Source of the DNA: Franconibacter pulveris DSM 19144
Lineage (GTDB): Bacteria > Pseudomonadota > Gammaproteobacteria > Enterobacterales > Enterobacteriaceae
Assembly: GCA_000621185.1 (NCBI GenBank)
Contig: JHYZ01000020.1
Coordinates: 1 to 64,000 of the forward strand
DNA: 64,000 nucleotides
Reading direction: 5' to 3'
In this document: positions 1 through 7,796 of the stretch, one piece after another
Layout: the number at the start of each line of letters is the position of its first letter
Numbering within the stretch: position 1 is the first letter of the stretch
Notes under the pieces: generated by a model
Told to the model about the DNA's origin: nothing
What the model saw: only the letters and a program-made list of their open reading frames with translations
Database searches by the model: none
Made by a program: the position numbers and the translations under genes

Positions 1-48
1 ATTTGGTGGAGCTGGCGGGAGTTGAACCCGCGTCCGAAATTCCTACAT
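1..48 (-). repeat. Distal att repeat: displaced 3' fragment of ssrA
   Basis: These 48 bases are identical to 28213-28260. Positions 4-48 correspond to the last 45 nt of tmRNA, including the T-arm and the CCA end, read on the minus strand. The integrase gene lies directly inside this end. The intact tmRNA is at the other end, so this copy is the host 3' end displaced by integration. Identity stops after position 48. Confidence 0.9.
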
Positions 49-109
49 TCTTCCGGGTATATAGTAAAAACAATGAATTACATTAGAAATCAGAAATATA
101 CATGACAAT

Positions 110-127
110 GGTGAACAAAGGTGAACA
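110..127. promoter_or_regulatory. Tandem GGTGAACA repeats, candidate integrase arm sites
   Basis: The octamer GGTGAACA occurs at 110-117 and again at 120-127, one helical turn apart, between the att repeat and int. At the other prophage end a related GTGGAC motif occurs three times (28127-28168). Paired short repeats on both sides of a core are typical of arm-type integrase sites. The assignment is an inference. Confidence 0.35.
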
Positions 128-159
128 GCAGTTACAGTGCTGGGTGGTCAAAATGTGGA

Positions 160-1176
160 TCAGTTATCAAGATTCGCTAGCGGATTTTTTGTCACTGCAT
201 CTTCAAGGTGCGTCGGGGCGAAGTGTGCATATATCATCGTCATCTTAATATCCGAATGCCCCAATATTTCTCTTAAGACAAGTATGTTGCCGCCGTTCAT
301 CATAAAATGACTTGCAAACGTATGCCGTAGAACGTGGGTGCATTGGCCATCCGGCAAGTCAATGCCTGCTTTTTGAATAGCGCGTTCAAAAGTTTTTCGG
401 CACGGCGTAAACAGTCGTCCGCGCTTCTTAGGTATCTCGTCATAGAGTTCTTTTGAGATAGGAACGGAGCGAACCTTTTTGTTTTTCGTGTTCCGGTAAG
501 TAATGCGATAGGGCGTCACCTGCGCGCCTTCTAGGTTTTCCGCTTCACTCCAACGCGCGCCTGTCGCTAAACATATTTTTGCAACCATCAGGACGCTTTG
601 GCTGTTGGAATCTCCAAGATACTCAAGCAGGGTTTTTATTTCTGGCGGATAAAGAAAAGAAACCATTTTCTCATCAACCTTAAAAGTCGGGAGGCCTGCT
701 AGGGGATTAGGTAAATGCCAATGACCCAGCTTTTTTAAAGTGCCGAATACAGCAGATAAGTTTCTTTGTTCATGGTTAACGGTTTGGGGCTGAATTGGCA
801 TGCAACGCCCTGTTATATCGGGTATTTCACCTTTAAGCCGCCCTTCTCGATATTCACTAAAGTCAGCAGCCGTTATGTTAGCTGCTATAGGATCGCCCAT
901 TCCTGCGCATATAGCTTTCAATTTTGACATCATACGACTTGAATCGGCCAAGGTGCGTCCGTATAAGTCATACCACTGATCAATCAAGTCAGATAAACGC
1001 CTGTTGTCCTGCTTTTCGCCCAGCCAGGGTTTCTCTTCCATTTGAGCGCTAATAAATTTTTCATAAGCCAGCGCCTCGCCCTTAGTGACAAACTTTTTGC
1101 GTATCCGTTTGCCTTTGACTCCGTTAGGGCGAAGGTCGCAAAGCCATTCGCCAGTTTTAAGCTTAGATACGGTCAT
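160..1176 (-). CDS. int: Phage integrase, tyrosine recombinase
   Basis: Protein of 338 residues, the usual size for P2/HP1 integrases. The N-terminus (about 1-45) looks like an arm-binding domain. The catalytic domain shows R208 in an ATGAR context, H281 and R284 in HVLRHTFASH, H307 in LGHSD and the nucleophile Y316. It catalyses site-specific recombination between the phage and the ssrA 3' end. It lies next to the left att repeat. Its ATG overlaps the TAA of the repressor by one base, so in the lysogen it is probably co-transcribed and translationally coupled with the repressor. All catalytic residues are present. Confidence 0.95.
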   Translation of the reverse strand: MTVSKLKTGEWLCDLRPNGVKGKRIRKKFVTKGEALAYEKFISAQMEEKPWLGEKQDNRRLSDLIDQWYDLYGRTLADSSRMMSKLKAICAGMGDPIAANITAADFSEYREGRLKGEIPDITGRCMPIQPQTVNHEQRNLSAVFGTLKKLGHWHLPNPLAGLPTFKVDEKMVSFLYPPEIKTLLEYLGDSNSQSVLMVAKICLATGARWSEAENLEGAQVTPYRITYRNTKNKKVRSVPISKELYDEIPKKRGRLFTPCRKTFERAIQKAGIDLPDGQCTHVLRHTFASHFMMNGGNILVLREILGHSDIKMTMIYAHFAPTHLEDAVTKNPLANLDN

Positions 1177-1751
1177 TACTCGCTAACCAGATAAACAGCT
1201 ACAACTTTTCCTAGCAACGTTACATCTGAAACGTCGCAATCCAACGGGTATTTACCCCAGTCAATACGCAGCTTATTGCCCGGCAGCAGCGTCAGTTCCT
1301 TTATGCTTTTTGCTCCAGAGTATTCAATCAAAAATTTGCCATCTGTTGACTGGTATTCTGCAACGTCAACAAAATATTTCGCTTGGCCGTCAGTAATGAT
1401 CTGCAATTCGCCTTTGTAGTTTGGGAGCATTGCTTTGTCGCATATGAAAGATGCTTGGCGAATTAACTCTGCTCCTTCAATTTTATAAGCCGCAATACGG
1501 ATTGTGTCGCTTGTAACCGGGTCAAATTTGACGCCCTCACCAGTCGTTAGCCAGTGAATAGAAGCCCCTGTTTCTAAAGCACAAAGTAGAACTAAATCTG
1601 CCGGAAAGTTATCCCTCATTATCCGCGTGCTCAGAGAGCTGGCGGACATGCCTAAGTAATTAGCAAGTTGAAGGCGTGAGGTGAAACCATAGGCGTCACA
1701 GATACGTTCTACCGCTTCACGTGCGCCGGTTTTGATGTTGAAAGTTGTCAT
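1176..1751 (-). CDS. cI: Phage CI-type repressor
   Basis: The start at 1751 gives 191 residues. The longer frame to 1862 adds sequence that overlaps the operator region and is not protein-like. The N-terminal 70 residues fit the phage CI helix-turn-helix family (segments such as LQLANYLGMSASSLSTRI and an ASIHWLTTGEG ending). The C-terminal part resembles the CI oligomerisation domain. No Ser/Lys autoprotease pair was confirmed. It should maintain lysogeny by binding the operators between it and the rightward early operon, and it is followed directly by int. Confidence 0.85.
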   Translation of the reverse strand: MTTFNIKTGAREAVERICDAYGFTSRLQLANYLGMSASSLSTRIMRDNFPADLVLLCALETGASIHWLTTGEGVKFDPVTSDTIRIAAYKIEGAELIRQASFICDKAMLPNYKGELQIITDGQAKYFVDVAEYQSTDGKFLIEYSGAKSIKELTLLPGNKLRIDWGKYPLDCDVSDVTLLGKVVAVYLVSE

Positions 1752-1901
1752 TTTTGTAGTTCGCAATGGTTGACAAACGACAATATGAGCAATAGTCTTT
1801 GCATTGTTTCGTATGTAGACAATTGATATTGTCGATTGTCGATAGTTAACAATCGTTGCCACTAATCAACAAAGGTGACAGCCAATAGGAGATTTTGCCT
1901 T
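1752..1901. promoter_or_regulatory. cI/cox divergent operator-promoter region
   Basis: AT-rich stretch between the diverging repressor and cox-like genes. It contains an inverted repeat GACAAT/ATTGTC at 1818-1833 (4-bp spacer) and a second, CGATTGT/ACAATCG, at 1833-1855 (9-bp spacer). Their centres are about 18 bp apart, and further copies of ACAAT/ATTGT are scattered around 1778-1810. A TTGACA at 1770-1775 could be the -35 of the rightward promoter, although the matching -10 is weak. The repeats are visible; repressor or Cox binding is inferred. Confidence 0.5.
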
Positions 1902-2132
1902 ATGCATCTGAACGCTGCAACAGACAAAGCTAAACACAAGCTGCGCGATAACAATCGTGCGAATGGATTAGACGGGCGCTGGATTTCCCTAAAAACGTTT
2001 TGCGATCGTGTGGGTATCAGTGTTCGCACTGGCCGTTATTGGAAGGATATTGGTCGAATTACTATCAGGCCAAAAACCAAGCCTAAAGACCATATCTGGG
2101 TCGACTGGTACGCATGGCACGAAGGCAAATGA
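1902..2132 (+). CDS. Cox/excisionase-like winged-helix DNA-binding protein
   Basis: Small basic protein of 76 residues. ATG 1902 has a good ribosome site (AGGAG at 1887-1891); an upstream in-frame GTG at 1875 is less likely. The segment WISLKTFCDRVGISVRTGR followed by YW and a basic tail looks like the MerR/Xis-type helix-turn-helix of phage Cox proteins. By position (first gene of the rightward operon facing cI), it should act in excision and in repression of the lysogenic promoter. The family call rests on size, motif and position. Confidence 0.65.
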   Translation: MHLNAATDKAKHKLRDNNRANGLDGRWISLKTFCDRVGISVRTGRYWKDIGRITIRPKTKPKDHIWVDWYAWHEGK

Positions 2133-2186
2133 TTGTCACGTTTGGTTAACACGCTTAATAAGCTACCAGTTAGGAAAACGCGAATC

Positions 2187-2690
2187 ATGTACGATTACAA
2201 AGTTTCTGTACGCAACTATCTTGACGACGCATGTCGGGCTTTTGCCTTGGCCCATAACCTTACTAACGTCGCTAAAGCCGTTGGAATGCACCCGGCAACC
2301 CTGCGCCATAAGCTGAACCCGGAGCAGTCTCATCAGCTATCGCTCTCTGAACTAATCGCCATCACAGATTACACCGAGGATTCCCGGATTCTCGATGGAC
2401 TGTTGCGCCAGATTAATTGTCAGCCATCCGTACCTATCAATAACGCGACGCCGGGAAATATGCAGCTTTGTGCGCTGACGGCTGCGGCAAGCGTAGGAGC
2501 GATAGCCGGTGAGGCTGTCTGTACTGAGCAAATGAGCGCAGCCCGCCGCAATCACATTCTTGATAAAGCCAGGGATGCTATCCGCAGCCTTTCCCTGCTG
2601 GCTTACACCGTTGAAAACCGTATCCATTCCGCGCCTGTTCTGGCCGCTGCCGTCGATATCGTGACGGGAAGCGCCAGCGGCCTGATGTGA
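2187..2690 (+). CDS. Phage CII-family regulatory protein
   Basis: From ATG 2187 the protein has 167 residues, near the size of 186 CII. A TTG start at 2133 directly after the cox-like stop is possible but less likely. The N-terminal half has the pattern of the phage regulatory CII family, with an ALAHNLTNVAKAVGMHPATL helix-turn-helix region and an LSLSELIAITDYT segment. These proteins activate establishment of repressor synthesis in 186-like phages. It is the second gene of the early operon. Confidence 0.75.
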   Translation: MYDYKVSVRNYLDDACRAFALAHNLTNVAKAVGMHPATLRHKLNPEQSHQLSLSELIAITDYTEDSRILDGLLRQINCQPSVPINNATPGNMQLCALTAAASVGAIAGEAVCTEQMSAARRNHILDKARDAIRSLSLLAYTVENRIHSAPVLAAAVDIVTGSASGLM

Positions 2691-2700
2691 GGTGAGCGAT

Positions 2701-2892
2701 ATGCGAGCTTTCGTTACTTATCTGACTGAACAATCACCCAGCCCGCAGCTTAACGCTTTTAGTCATGGCTGGATTGAGCTGCCGGACGGCCAGCGCTGGA
2801 ACCCGGCTACGCGTTACAAATTCACCGGGCATAGCCCGCGCCGCCCGTTGTGGCGTCGTCTGCTCAATTTGAAAGGGGGTCGCCGTGGCTGA
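2701..2892 (+). CDS. Small early phage protein, possibly Fil-like
   Basis: Sixty-three residues from ATG 2701 (a GTG at 2692 would add three), with a GAGGTGAG ribosome site. It contains an EQSPSP segment, a GWIELPDGQRW core and a strongly basic C-terminus. This resembles small P2/186-group early proteins annotated as the filamentation (Fil) family, but I recognise it only weakly. It overlaps the next gene by 8 bases, consistent with coupled translation. Confidence 0.5.
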   Translation: MRAFVTYLTEQSPSPQLNAFSHGWIELPDGQRWNPATRYKFTGHSPRRPLWRRLLNLKGGRRG

Positions 2893-3301
2893 TAACAAAG
2901 AATGGCTTGCCCGTATCCGCAAGCAGGTAAACCCCAGCCATTCCGCCGCGGCGGATTTCTGGGATTCGCTTCAACCGGAATGGCGCGGCGTGGTTCTGCA
3001 TGCTGCTTCTGTTTCCGGCACTGTCTCGCTGGGTTCCCACCTTACAAAGTGCCGCTGGAGCGAACTCTATGCCCGCGTTGATAGTCGCGGCATGGCGCAA
3101 ATCCGCCTGGGCATTCAGCAGGCCCGCAATGTTTTTGCCGGTTTCGGTTCGCTGCGTCGTGATGATTTTGTCCGCCGTACGGCTAACCGTCAGGTAAAGC
3201 CATGCGCGCCGGTAAAGTCCGGCCCGGAAATGGTGATAGCACCGCACATTCTTCAACTCATCGAGCAGCGCGAGCAGCTGCACAACAAAGCAGGAAACTG
3301 A
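2885..3301 (+). CDS. Hypothetical early phage protein
   Basis: Protein of 138 residues from a GTG start with a GGGGG ribosome site. It has no membrane segment or signal peptide. It is mixed in charge, with an N-terminal helix (KEWLARIRKQV), a tryptophan-rich DFWDSLQPEWRG segment and a C-terminal EQREQL helix. I do not recognise a family with confidence. Its place between a Fil-like gene and the DUF2732-like gene suggests an accessory role in early phage growth. Confidence 0.6.
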   Translation: MADNKEWLARIRKQVNPSHSAAADFWDSLQPEWRGVVLHAASVSGTVSLGSHLTKCRWSELYARVDSRGMAQIRLGIQQARNVFAGFGSLRRDDFVRRTANRQVKPCAPVKSGPEMVIAPHILQLIEQREQLHNKAGN

Positions 3302-3304
3302 GCT

Positions 3305-3706
3305 ATGACGATCATTGCGGTAGATAAAGCAGGTTTGGCCGAAGAAATGGAGGCATGGGGCGTTCCGATGAACTACGCCCGCGCATTTACGGCCAAAAGC
3401 ACAGACGAAAGCGGGCGCATTGGCCTGCATCCGTTTTTCTTCAACGACACGGAACACCTGACCAGCTCGCGCCACTGGCTGGCCATTCAGGCGGCGTTCT
3501 GGTGCCGCGCTTACCGTGAGGCGGAAGGGCGTGAGGCGCAGATTGAAAGCCTGGCTGGTATTCGCGCCACGTTTTACACGGCGGGCGCGCTGGGTGTGGG
3601 AGAAATCAAAGCGCTTATCCAGGAGTGGTGGCGCCGCACTTACGTGGTTCACCAGGTGCCAGCCCCGAACTTTTCAGCAGCAATAACCCTTCCCGTAATT
3701 CATTAA
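3305..3706 (+). CDS. Hypothetical early phage protein
   Basis: Protein of 133 residues starting 3 bases after the previous stop. Features seen are an FFFNDTEH segment, a tryptophan/arginine-rich middle (AAFWCRAYREAEGREAQIE) and a WWRRTY motif near residue 115. There is no signal peptide. I recognise no family. It is part of the same early operon by spacing. Confidence 0.55.
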   Translation: MTIIAVDKAGLAEEMEAWGVPMNYARAFTAKSTDESGRIGLHPFFFNDTEHLTSSRHWLAIQAAFWCRAYREAEGREAQIESLAGIRATFYTAGALGVGEIKALIQEWWRRTYVVHQVPAPNFSAAITLPVIH

Positions 3707-3724
3707 ACAACCCGGCAATGCGCT

Positions 3725-3743
3725 GGCCACCTTTGACGTGGCC
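3725..3743. other. Hairpin in the short gap before the DUF2732-like gene
   Basis: GGCCAC/GTGGCC forms a perfect 6-bp stem with a 7-nt loop in the only sizeable gap (66 bp) of the early operon. No U-tract follows on the plus strand, so it may be an RNA-processing or stability element and not a terminator. Confidence 0.35.
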
Positions 3744-3772
3744 GGGCATGCCTTTGCCTTGAGGAAACCAAA

Positions 3773-4006
3773 ATGAAAATGATTCGTCAGGATTTGCCCA
3801 CTAATAAAGCTGGTACTGATCTGCTGGCCCTGCTGGACAAGGCTACCCGCGAAGGTAAAGCCGCCGCCGCTGATATCTGTTCTACCCGCCTGGATAAGCT
3901 GGCCACACACGCCGCAAACGCAGGCTTAAGCGCCGTCGAAATTGTGGAGCTGCTCCGCGATGAGGCCGCAGCCATTAGCAGTAAAGGCGGTGCGGCATGG
4001 CAGTAA
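3773..4006 (+). CDS. DUF2732-like small phage protein
   Basis: Seventy-seven residues, helical, with the pattern of P2-group DUF2732 proteins: a [15 protein letters not shown] helix, a [11 protein letters not shown] helix and an [10 protein letters not shown] helix. The function of the family is unknown. A GAGG ribosome site lies upstream. It overlaps the following gene by 10 bases. Confidence 0.55.
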   Translation: MKMIRQDLPTNKAGTDLLALLDKATREGKAAAADICSTRLDKLATHAANAGLSAVEIVELLRDEAAAISSKGGAAWQ

Positions 4007-4293
4007 AAGTTCACGTAATCAAAATCGCCCCGAAATATTTGGATCAGGTAGTGGCTGGCCTGAAAAAGGCCGAGCTGCGTAAAAATGACCGGGACTACAA
4101 GGCTGGCGATGTGCTTTCACTTTGTGAGTGGAAGCATGGACGTTATACCGGCAGAGAATGGGCTGCGGTTATTACTCATATTCTGCCGGTTAATGAAGTT
4201 ATGCCGAACGCTGAGGAGTGGGCTGTTTTATCCATTCGTTCGCTGGCTCCACTTGATGCGCTTGTTTACATCGCTACAGGGGGCAGGGCATGA
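3997..4293 (+). CDS. DUF3850 (ASCH/PUA-fold) protein
   Basis: Ninety-eight residues matching the DUF3850 pattern: [21 protein letters not shown], then [17 protein letters not shown] and [14 protein letters not shown]3850 belongs to the ASCH/PUA-like fold group, thought to bind RNA or modified nucleic acid; the exact role in phages is unknown. Its start lies inside the preceding gene and its TGA overlaps the methylase ATG (ATGA), so the three genes are translationally linked. Confidence 0.75.
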   Translation: MAVKVHVIKIAPKYLDQVVAGLKKAELRKNDRDYKAGDVLSLCEWKHGRYTGREWAAVITHILPVNEVMPNAEEWAVLSIRSLAPLDALVYIATGGRA

Positions 4294-5147
4294 CCATCAA
4301 AACCCCGCTTAAATGGGTGGGCAGCAAAGCCCGCCTTATGCCGAAGTTGCTTCCACACCTGCCGGAAGGTAAACGCCTGGTTGAGCCGTTCGCGGGTTCC
4401 TGCGCCGTCATGATGAATACGGATTATGACGAGTATCTGATCGCAGACGTAAACCCGGATTTAGTGAATTTATACAAAATGATGGCTTATCGCACTGATG
4501 AGCTGTTAGGTGAGCTTGAGTCACTTTTTAGCGCCGGGATGCAGGGCGATGCTGATAGCCGGGCTACGTTTTTTTATGCGGTAAGGGAGACTTTCAACAT
4601 TGCCGCATGTGGCGGGGGGAGTAACCGCCTAGAAGCCGCTGCGCAATTCCTTTACCTCAATCGTTATTGTTTTAACGGGCTGTGCCGTTACAACCGGCGC
4701 GGCCATTTCAACGTACCTTTCGGCAAGTACAAAAAGCCATATTTTCCGGCCGATGAAATCCGGGCGTTTGCTGAAAAGGCAAAGCGAGCCACCTTTATCA
4801 CGGCGAGCTATTCGGAAACGCTGGGCATGGTCAGGGAAGGGGATGTGGTTTATTGCGATCCGCCATATCTGACGGAGGCGGCAAACTTCACCGCCTATCA
4901 CGGAACCGGCTTTGACCACATGGATCACGGGCGTCTGGCGCGCAAGCTGCGCAAGCTGGCAGTAAAGGGCGTGCCGGTTGTGGCTTCAAACAGTGATGTT
5001 GAAACGGTGCGTCTGCTTTATGCAGGCTTTGAGCATGTCCGGGTTAATGCGCCGCGCAGTGTCGGGGCCGCAGCTGGTAGCCAGAAAACTGCTGCTGAAC
5101 TGATCCTGAAATCTCCGCTAGCGGTAACGCTTGAGGCCAGCGCATGA
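4290..5147 (+). CDS. Dam-family N6-adenine DNA methyltransferase
   Basis: Protein of 285 residues, of the D12 class. The S-adenosylmethionine region is KWVGSKARL (residues 8-16) with EPFAG at 32-36. [11 protein letters not shown] segment follows, and the catalytic DPPY is at 190-193. It should methylate adenine, most likely GATC, protecting phage DNA or timing replication. It overlaps both DUF3850 and the replication gene by 4 bases, which suggests expression together with replication. Confidence 0.92.
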   Translation: MTIKTPLKWVGSKARLMPKLLPHLPEGKRLVEPFAGSCAVMMNTDYDEYLIADVNPDLVNLYKMMAYRTDELLGELESLFSAGMQGDADSRATFFYAVRETFNIAACGGGSNRLEAAAQFLYLNRYCFNGLCRYNRRGHFNVPFGKYKKPYFPADEIRAFAEKAKRATFITASYSETLGMVREGDVVYCDPPYLTEAANFTAYHGTGFDHMDHGRLARKLRKLAVKGVPVVASNSDVETVRLLYAGFEHVRVNAPRSVGAAAGSQKTAAELILKSPLAVTLEASA

Positions 5148-7162
5148 GCCTGGAGCTTTTAGGCCAGCATCACGCCGTCAATAAATGGCGGCGTGAGCTT
5201 TTTGCACCTGGCGTGCCGCGTGATGTAACGCTGACAGAGCGGAAGCTGTGGCAGGTAAACCCTGCCGATCATGACTTCCGCGCCCAGTACCTGCACGAAA
5301 TGCCCGACTGGTTAGCCGGGTATTTCGGACGCCGCTATGAAAAGCTGTTTAACGCAGCCAGCGACGGGCGTCGCCGTGCTAATACATTCTTACGCCAGAC
5401 TATTGGCGAGAGTGTATTACCACGTCTGCGCAAAGTGGCCGCGCAATACCAGCTGGCTGCTGATGTGGTTGATCTGCCGTTCGGCAAACTGCTTCAGAGC
5501 CTGCCATCCCTTGACCGTTCCGACCTGAAAAAGCTGGCTGGCCAGATTGCCTCCTGGCTGACAAAAGCCTTATGTGATTTTACGGATAGTTTCGACGGCT
5601 TTACCAAGGACGAAAAAGAGCTGGCGAGGCGTGCCGGTTTATCTTTCGTCCACTTGGGTGAACTGGTCATGATGATTAACTTCACCGCCCCTTACTGGGG
5701 GGCGCTGATGGCCGACAAGCTGACAGAGCGCCAGGCGCATTCCGGCATGTTACGAATGATGGCCCCGGAATGGTGGTATCTGCGCCTGAAGCGTGCGCGT
5801 GATCTTCAGCGTGAGCATCTGGCCATAGCCGTGGGGCAGGTTCAGAAAGCGGCCAGCGCTTATGTGTCCCGCAAGACGCTGGGCGAATGGGTGGAACAGA
5901 AAAAGCGCAATCTGGAGTTTTTTAAAAAGTTCGACCTTCAGAATGAAGAAGGCCAGCGCATTGCACTCGACAGCATGGTACACCGCAGCGTCGCAAACCC
6001 GGCGATCCGTCGCTGTGAGCTGATGGTGCGTATGCGCGGTTTTGAAGATATCGCGGACGAAATGGGGCTGGCAGGTGAGTTCTATACCATCACCGCGCCA
6101 TCCCGTTACCACGCCGTGCACAGCAAGGGCGGCTTTGTTGACCAGTGGAATGGCTGTAACCCGCAGGACACGCAGCGCTATCTGTGTAACGTCTGGGCGA
6201 AAGCCCGCGCCGCTATTTCCCGTGCTGGCATCCATATTTTTGGTTTTCGCGTGGTGGAGCCGCATCACGACGGGACGCCGCACTGGCACATGCTCTTGTT
6301 TATGCGCCCGCAGGATGTGGACACAGTGCGGGATATTATTTGCTATCACGCCCGCATAGCTGATTCTGAGGAACTACAGTCACCGCAAGCGCTTAAGGCG
6401 CGTTTTCACGTTGAGCCTATCGATCATGAGTTAGGTTCTGCTACCGGCTACATCGCTAAATATATTTCCAAAAATATCGATGGCTTCGCGCTTGATGGCG
6501 AAAAGGATGAAGAGACCGGGGAGAACCTGCGGGATATGGCTAAAGCCGTTTCCGCCTGGGCGTCACGCTGGCGTATTCGTCAGTTTCAGCAGATTGGCGG
6601 TGCGCCGGTAACGGTCTGGCGCGAGTTGCGCCGCCTGCGCGATCAACGTCTGACAGATAACCGGATGGACGCCGTGCTGGCGGCGGCTGATGTGGGGTGC
6701 TGGGCTTCTTATACCCAGGCGCAGGGCGGGCCACTGGTCGCCCGTCGCGATCTGATTGTCCGCCTCGCCTATGAAATCACCGAACAGGGCAACGAATACG
6801 CGGAGGATGTGCAGCGCATCCAGGGAATCTACTCGCCTTTGATCCCGGGTTCCGAAGTATGCACGCGTCTGGTTAAGTGGGCGAAGGTGCCGAAGTTGGC
6901 CGAAGCGTCAGCGGAGGCTGGTTTTTCTGGCGGCGAAGCCGCCCCTTGGAGTTCTGTCAATAACTGTACGGGGGGAACCCGCCGACGATTAACGATAGAA
7001 CTTCAAAGGCGCGGTTTCGATGGCAGCGATCTGGAAGTCGACTTGCTGATTCGGGGTAGTGGCCTGTCACTAGGCGCTGGCAGAACCCTGATTTATCGCA
7101 ACGGGGAGCTGCGGGAACGGAAGTCACAGCCTGAAAATACGATTTGGCCAGGCTGGTCATAG
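5144..7162 (+). CDS. Phage replication initiator, P2 gpA-like HUH endonuclease
   Basis: Protein of 672 residues, somewhat shorter than P2 A. The HUH motif is H380-W381-H382 in TPHWHMLLF. The paired catalytic tyrosines are Y436 and Y440 in ATGYIAKYISK, separated by three residues as in P2 A and phiX174 A. The N-terminal 300 residues are specific to the gpA family, and the C-terminal part is variable. It nicks the origin and starts rolling-circle replication; in P2 the origin lies within A itself. It is the last gene of the early operon. Confidence 0.92.
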   Translation: MSLELLGQHHAVNKWRRELFAPGVPRDVTLTERKLWQVNPADHDFRAQYLHEMPDWLAGYFGRRYEKLFNAASDGRRRANTFLRQTIGESVLPRLRKVAAQYQLAADVVDLPFGKLLQSLPSLDRSDLKKLAGQIASWLTKALCDFTDSFDGFTKDEKELARRAGLSFVHLGELVMMINFTAPYWGALMADKLTERQAHSGMLRMMAPEWWYLRLKRARDLQREHLAIAVGQVQKAASAYVSRKTLGEWVEQKKRNLEFFKKFDLQNEEGQRIALDSMVHRSVANPAIRRCELMVRMRGFEDIADEMGLAGEFYTITAPSRYHAVHSKGGFVDQWNGCNPQDTQRYLCNVWAKARAAISRAGIHIFGFRVVEPHHDGTPHWHMLLFMRPQDVDTVRDIICYHARIADSEELQSPQALKARFHVEPIDHELGSATGYIAKYISKNIDGFALDGEKDEETGENLRDMAKAVSAWASRWRIRQFQQIGGAPVTVWRELRRLRDQRLTDNRMDAVLAAADVGCWASYTQAQGGPLVARRDLIVRLAYEITEQGNEYAEDVQRIQGIYSPLIPGSEVCTRLVKWAKVPKLAEASAEAGFSGGEAAPWSSVNNCTGGTRRRLTIELQRRGFDGSDLEVDLLIRGSGLSLGAGRTLIYRNGELRERKSQPENTIWPGWS

Positions 7163-7215
7163 GGGTAATTAATACATGTAATTACTTTTGGAATAGTTAG
7201 CGTATGAAATGATTG

Positions 7216-7259
7216 TTTACACTTGGCTTTAAGGTAATATACTGTTTATATGTACAGTT
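7216..7259 (+). promoter_or_regulatory. Promoter with overlapping LexA box
   Basis: TTTACA (7216-7221), a 16-bp spacer and TATACT (7238-7243) form a good sigma-70 promoter. A LexA-type box with the exact CTG-N10-CAG pattern (CTG at 7242-7244, CAG at 7255-7257) and an AT-rich centre starts on the -10. LexA bound here would block the promoter. It sits 25 bp before the ribosome site region of a small gene starting at 7282. Confidence 0.8.
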
Positions 7260-7281
7260 GTTAGAAAAGGGGGAGGGGGCC

Positions 7282-7503
7282 GTGCAAGATTTGTTAGCGG
7301 AAACTGTCGAATTGCAGCGCATTGTTTTATTTGCAAAACTTATGGCGAGCAGTGAGTGTTCCAGTAGTGAAAAAGAATTGGCTTTACAGTGGTTAGGAGA
7401 GATGGCGGGCGAGCTGGATAAAAAATTAAAACGATACAGCTCTGAAATAAAAAACCCCCAAGGAAGGGGGCATGATTCACATGGCAGGCGCGGCTTTCAG
7501 TAA
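7282..7503 (+). CDS. Small SOS-controlled prophage protein of unknown function
   Basis: The GTG start at 7282 has a strong purine-rich ribosome site (GGGGGAGGGGG) and gives 73 residues. The body is an acidic-to-mixed helical protein (EDLL-like start, ELQRIVLFAKL, EKELALQWLGEMAGELDKKL). The last 17 residues are encoded across a terminator and opposite the ogr-like gene. I do not recognise a family. The LexA box on its promoter and its monocistronic position recall the SOS-induced antirepressor Tum of phage 186, but it is far smaller and no similarity is claimed. A role in induction of the prophage is an inference. Confidence 0.6.
   Translation: MQDLLAETVELQRIVLFAKLMASSECSSSEKELALQWLGEMAGELDKKLKRYSSEIKNPQGRGHDSHGRRGFQ
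7451..7470 (-). terminator. Terminator of the leftward ogr-portal-terminase operon
   Basis: Read on the minus strand, a GGGGG/CCCCC stem (7455-7459 with 7466-7470, 6-nt loop) is followed by TTTTTT. It lies just beyond the stop of the ogr-like gene and inside the 3' end of the convergent SOS-controlled gene. Confidence 0.7.
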
Positions 7504-7746
7504 ATCCAGCGCCATTTGTTTCTGATCCGGCGACAGGGCGCTTAAGATTTTTTGCACCATTGCGTCGCCGGTTTTCGCGCTTGGGCTGAGTGTGTGGGAA
7601 AAGGTCAGATTCATAACAAAAGTATGGCCGCACTCCACGTCAGCGCAGGCGCAATAAATATCTGATATTTTTCTGTGTTTGCGGTTAGTCTTGCGAATAA
7701 CAGCTTTAGAGCCGCACTCCGGGCATTCAATTTTCAATACGCGCAT
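7477..7746 (-). CDS. Ogr/Delta-like zinc-finger late activator
   Basis: Eighty-nine residues from ATG 7746. Four cysteines stand in the Ogr/Delta arrangement: C8 and C11 in CPECG, then a C-x4-5-C pair in the ACADVECGHTF region. A basic segment lies between them, and a SPSA-rich tail follows. Proteins of this family activate P2-type late promoters with host RNA polymerase. In P2 ogr lies after the tail genes; here it is next to portal and terminase on the minus strand. It probably drives the diverging structural operons. Confidence 0.85.
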   Translation of the reverse strand: MRVLKIECPECGSKAVIRKTNRKHRKISDIYCACADVECGHTFVMNLTFSHTLSPSAKTGDAMVQKILSALSPDQKQMALDLLKAAPAM

Positions 7747-7796
7747 TTTCCATGCTCCAGCTGTCAAAATATGCCTGGATTTTAACCCGTTTCGCT

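Noticed and set aside
1752-1862. N-terminal extension of the repressor
   Set aside because: It runs through the operator palindromes and does not look like part of the CI family; ATG 1751 fits better.
2008-2316. 102-residue frame overlapping the cox-like and CII-like genes
   Set aside because: Out-of-frame shadow of two better supported genes.
7160-7281. Possible P2-type cos site between rep and the next gene
   Set aside because: I found no GGGGAAAGCA-like core there; the candidate near 28030 fits better.
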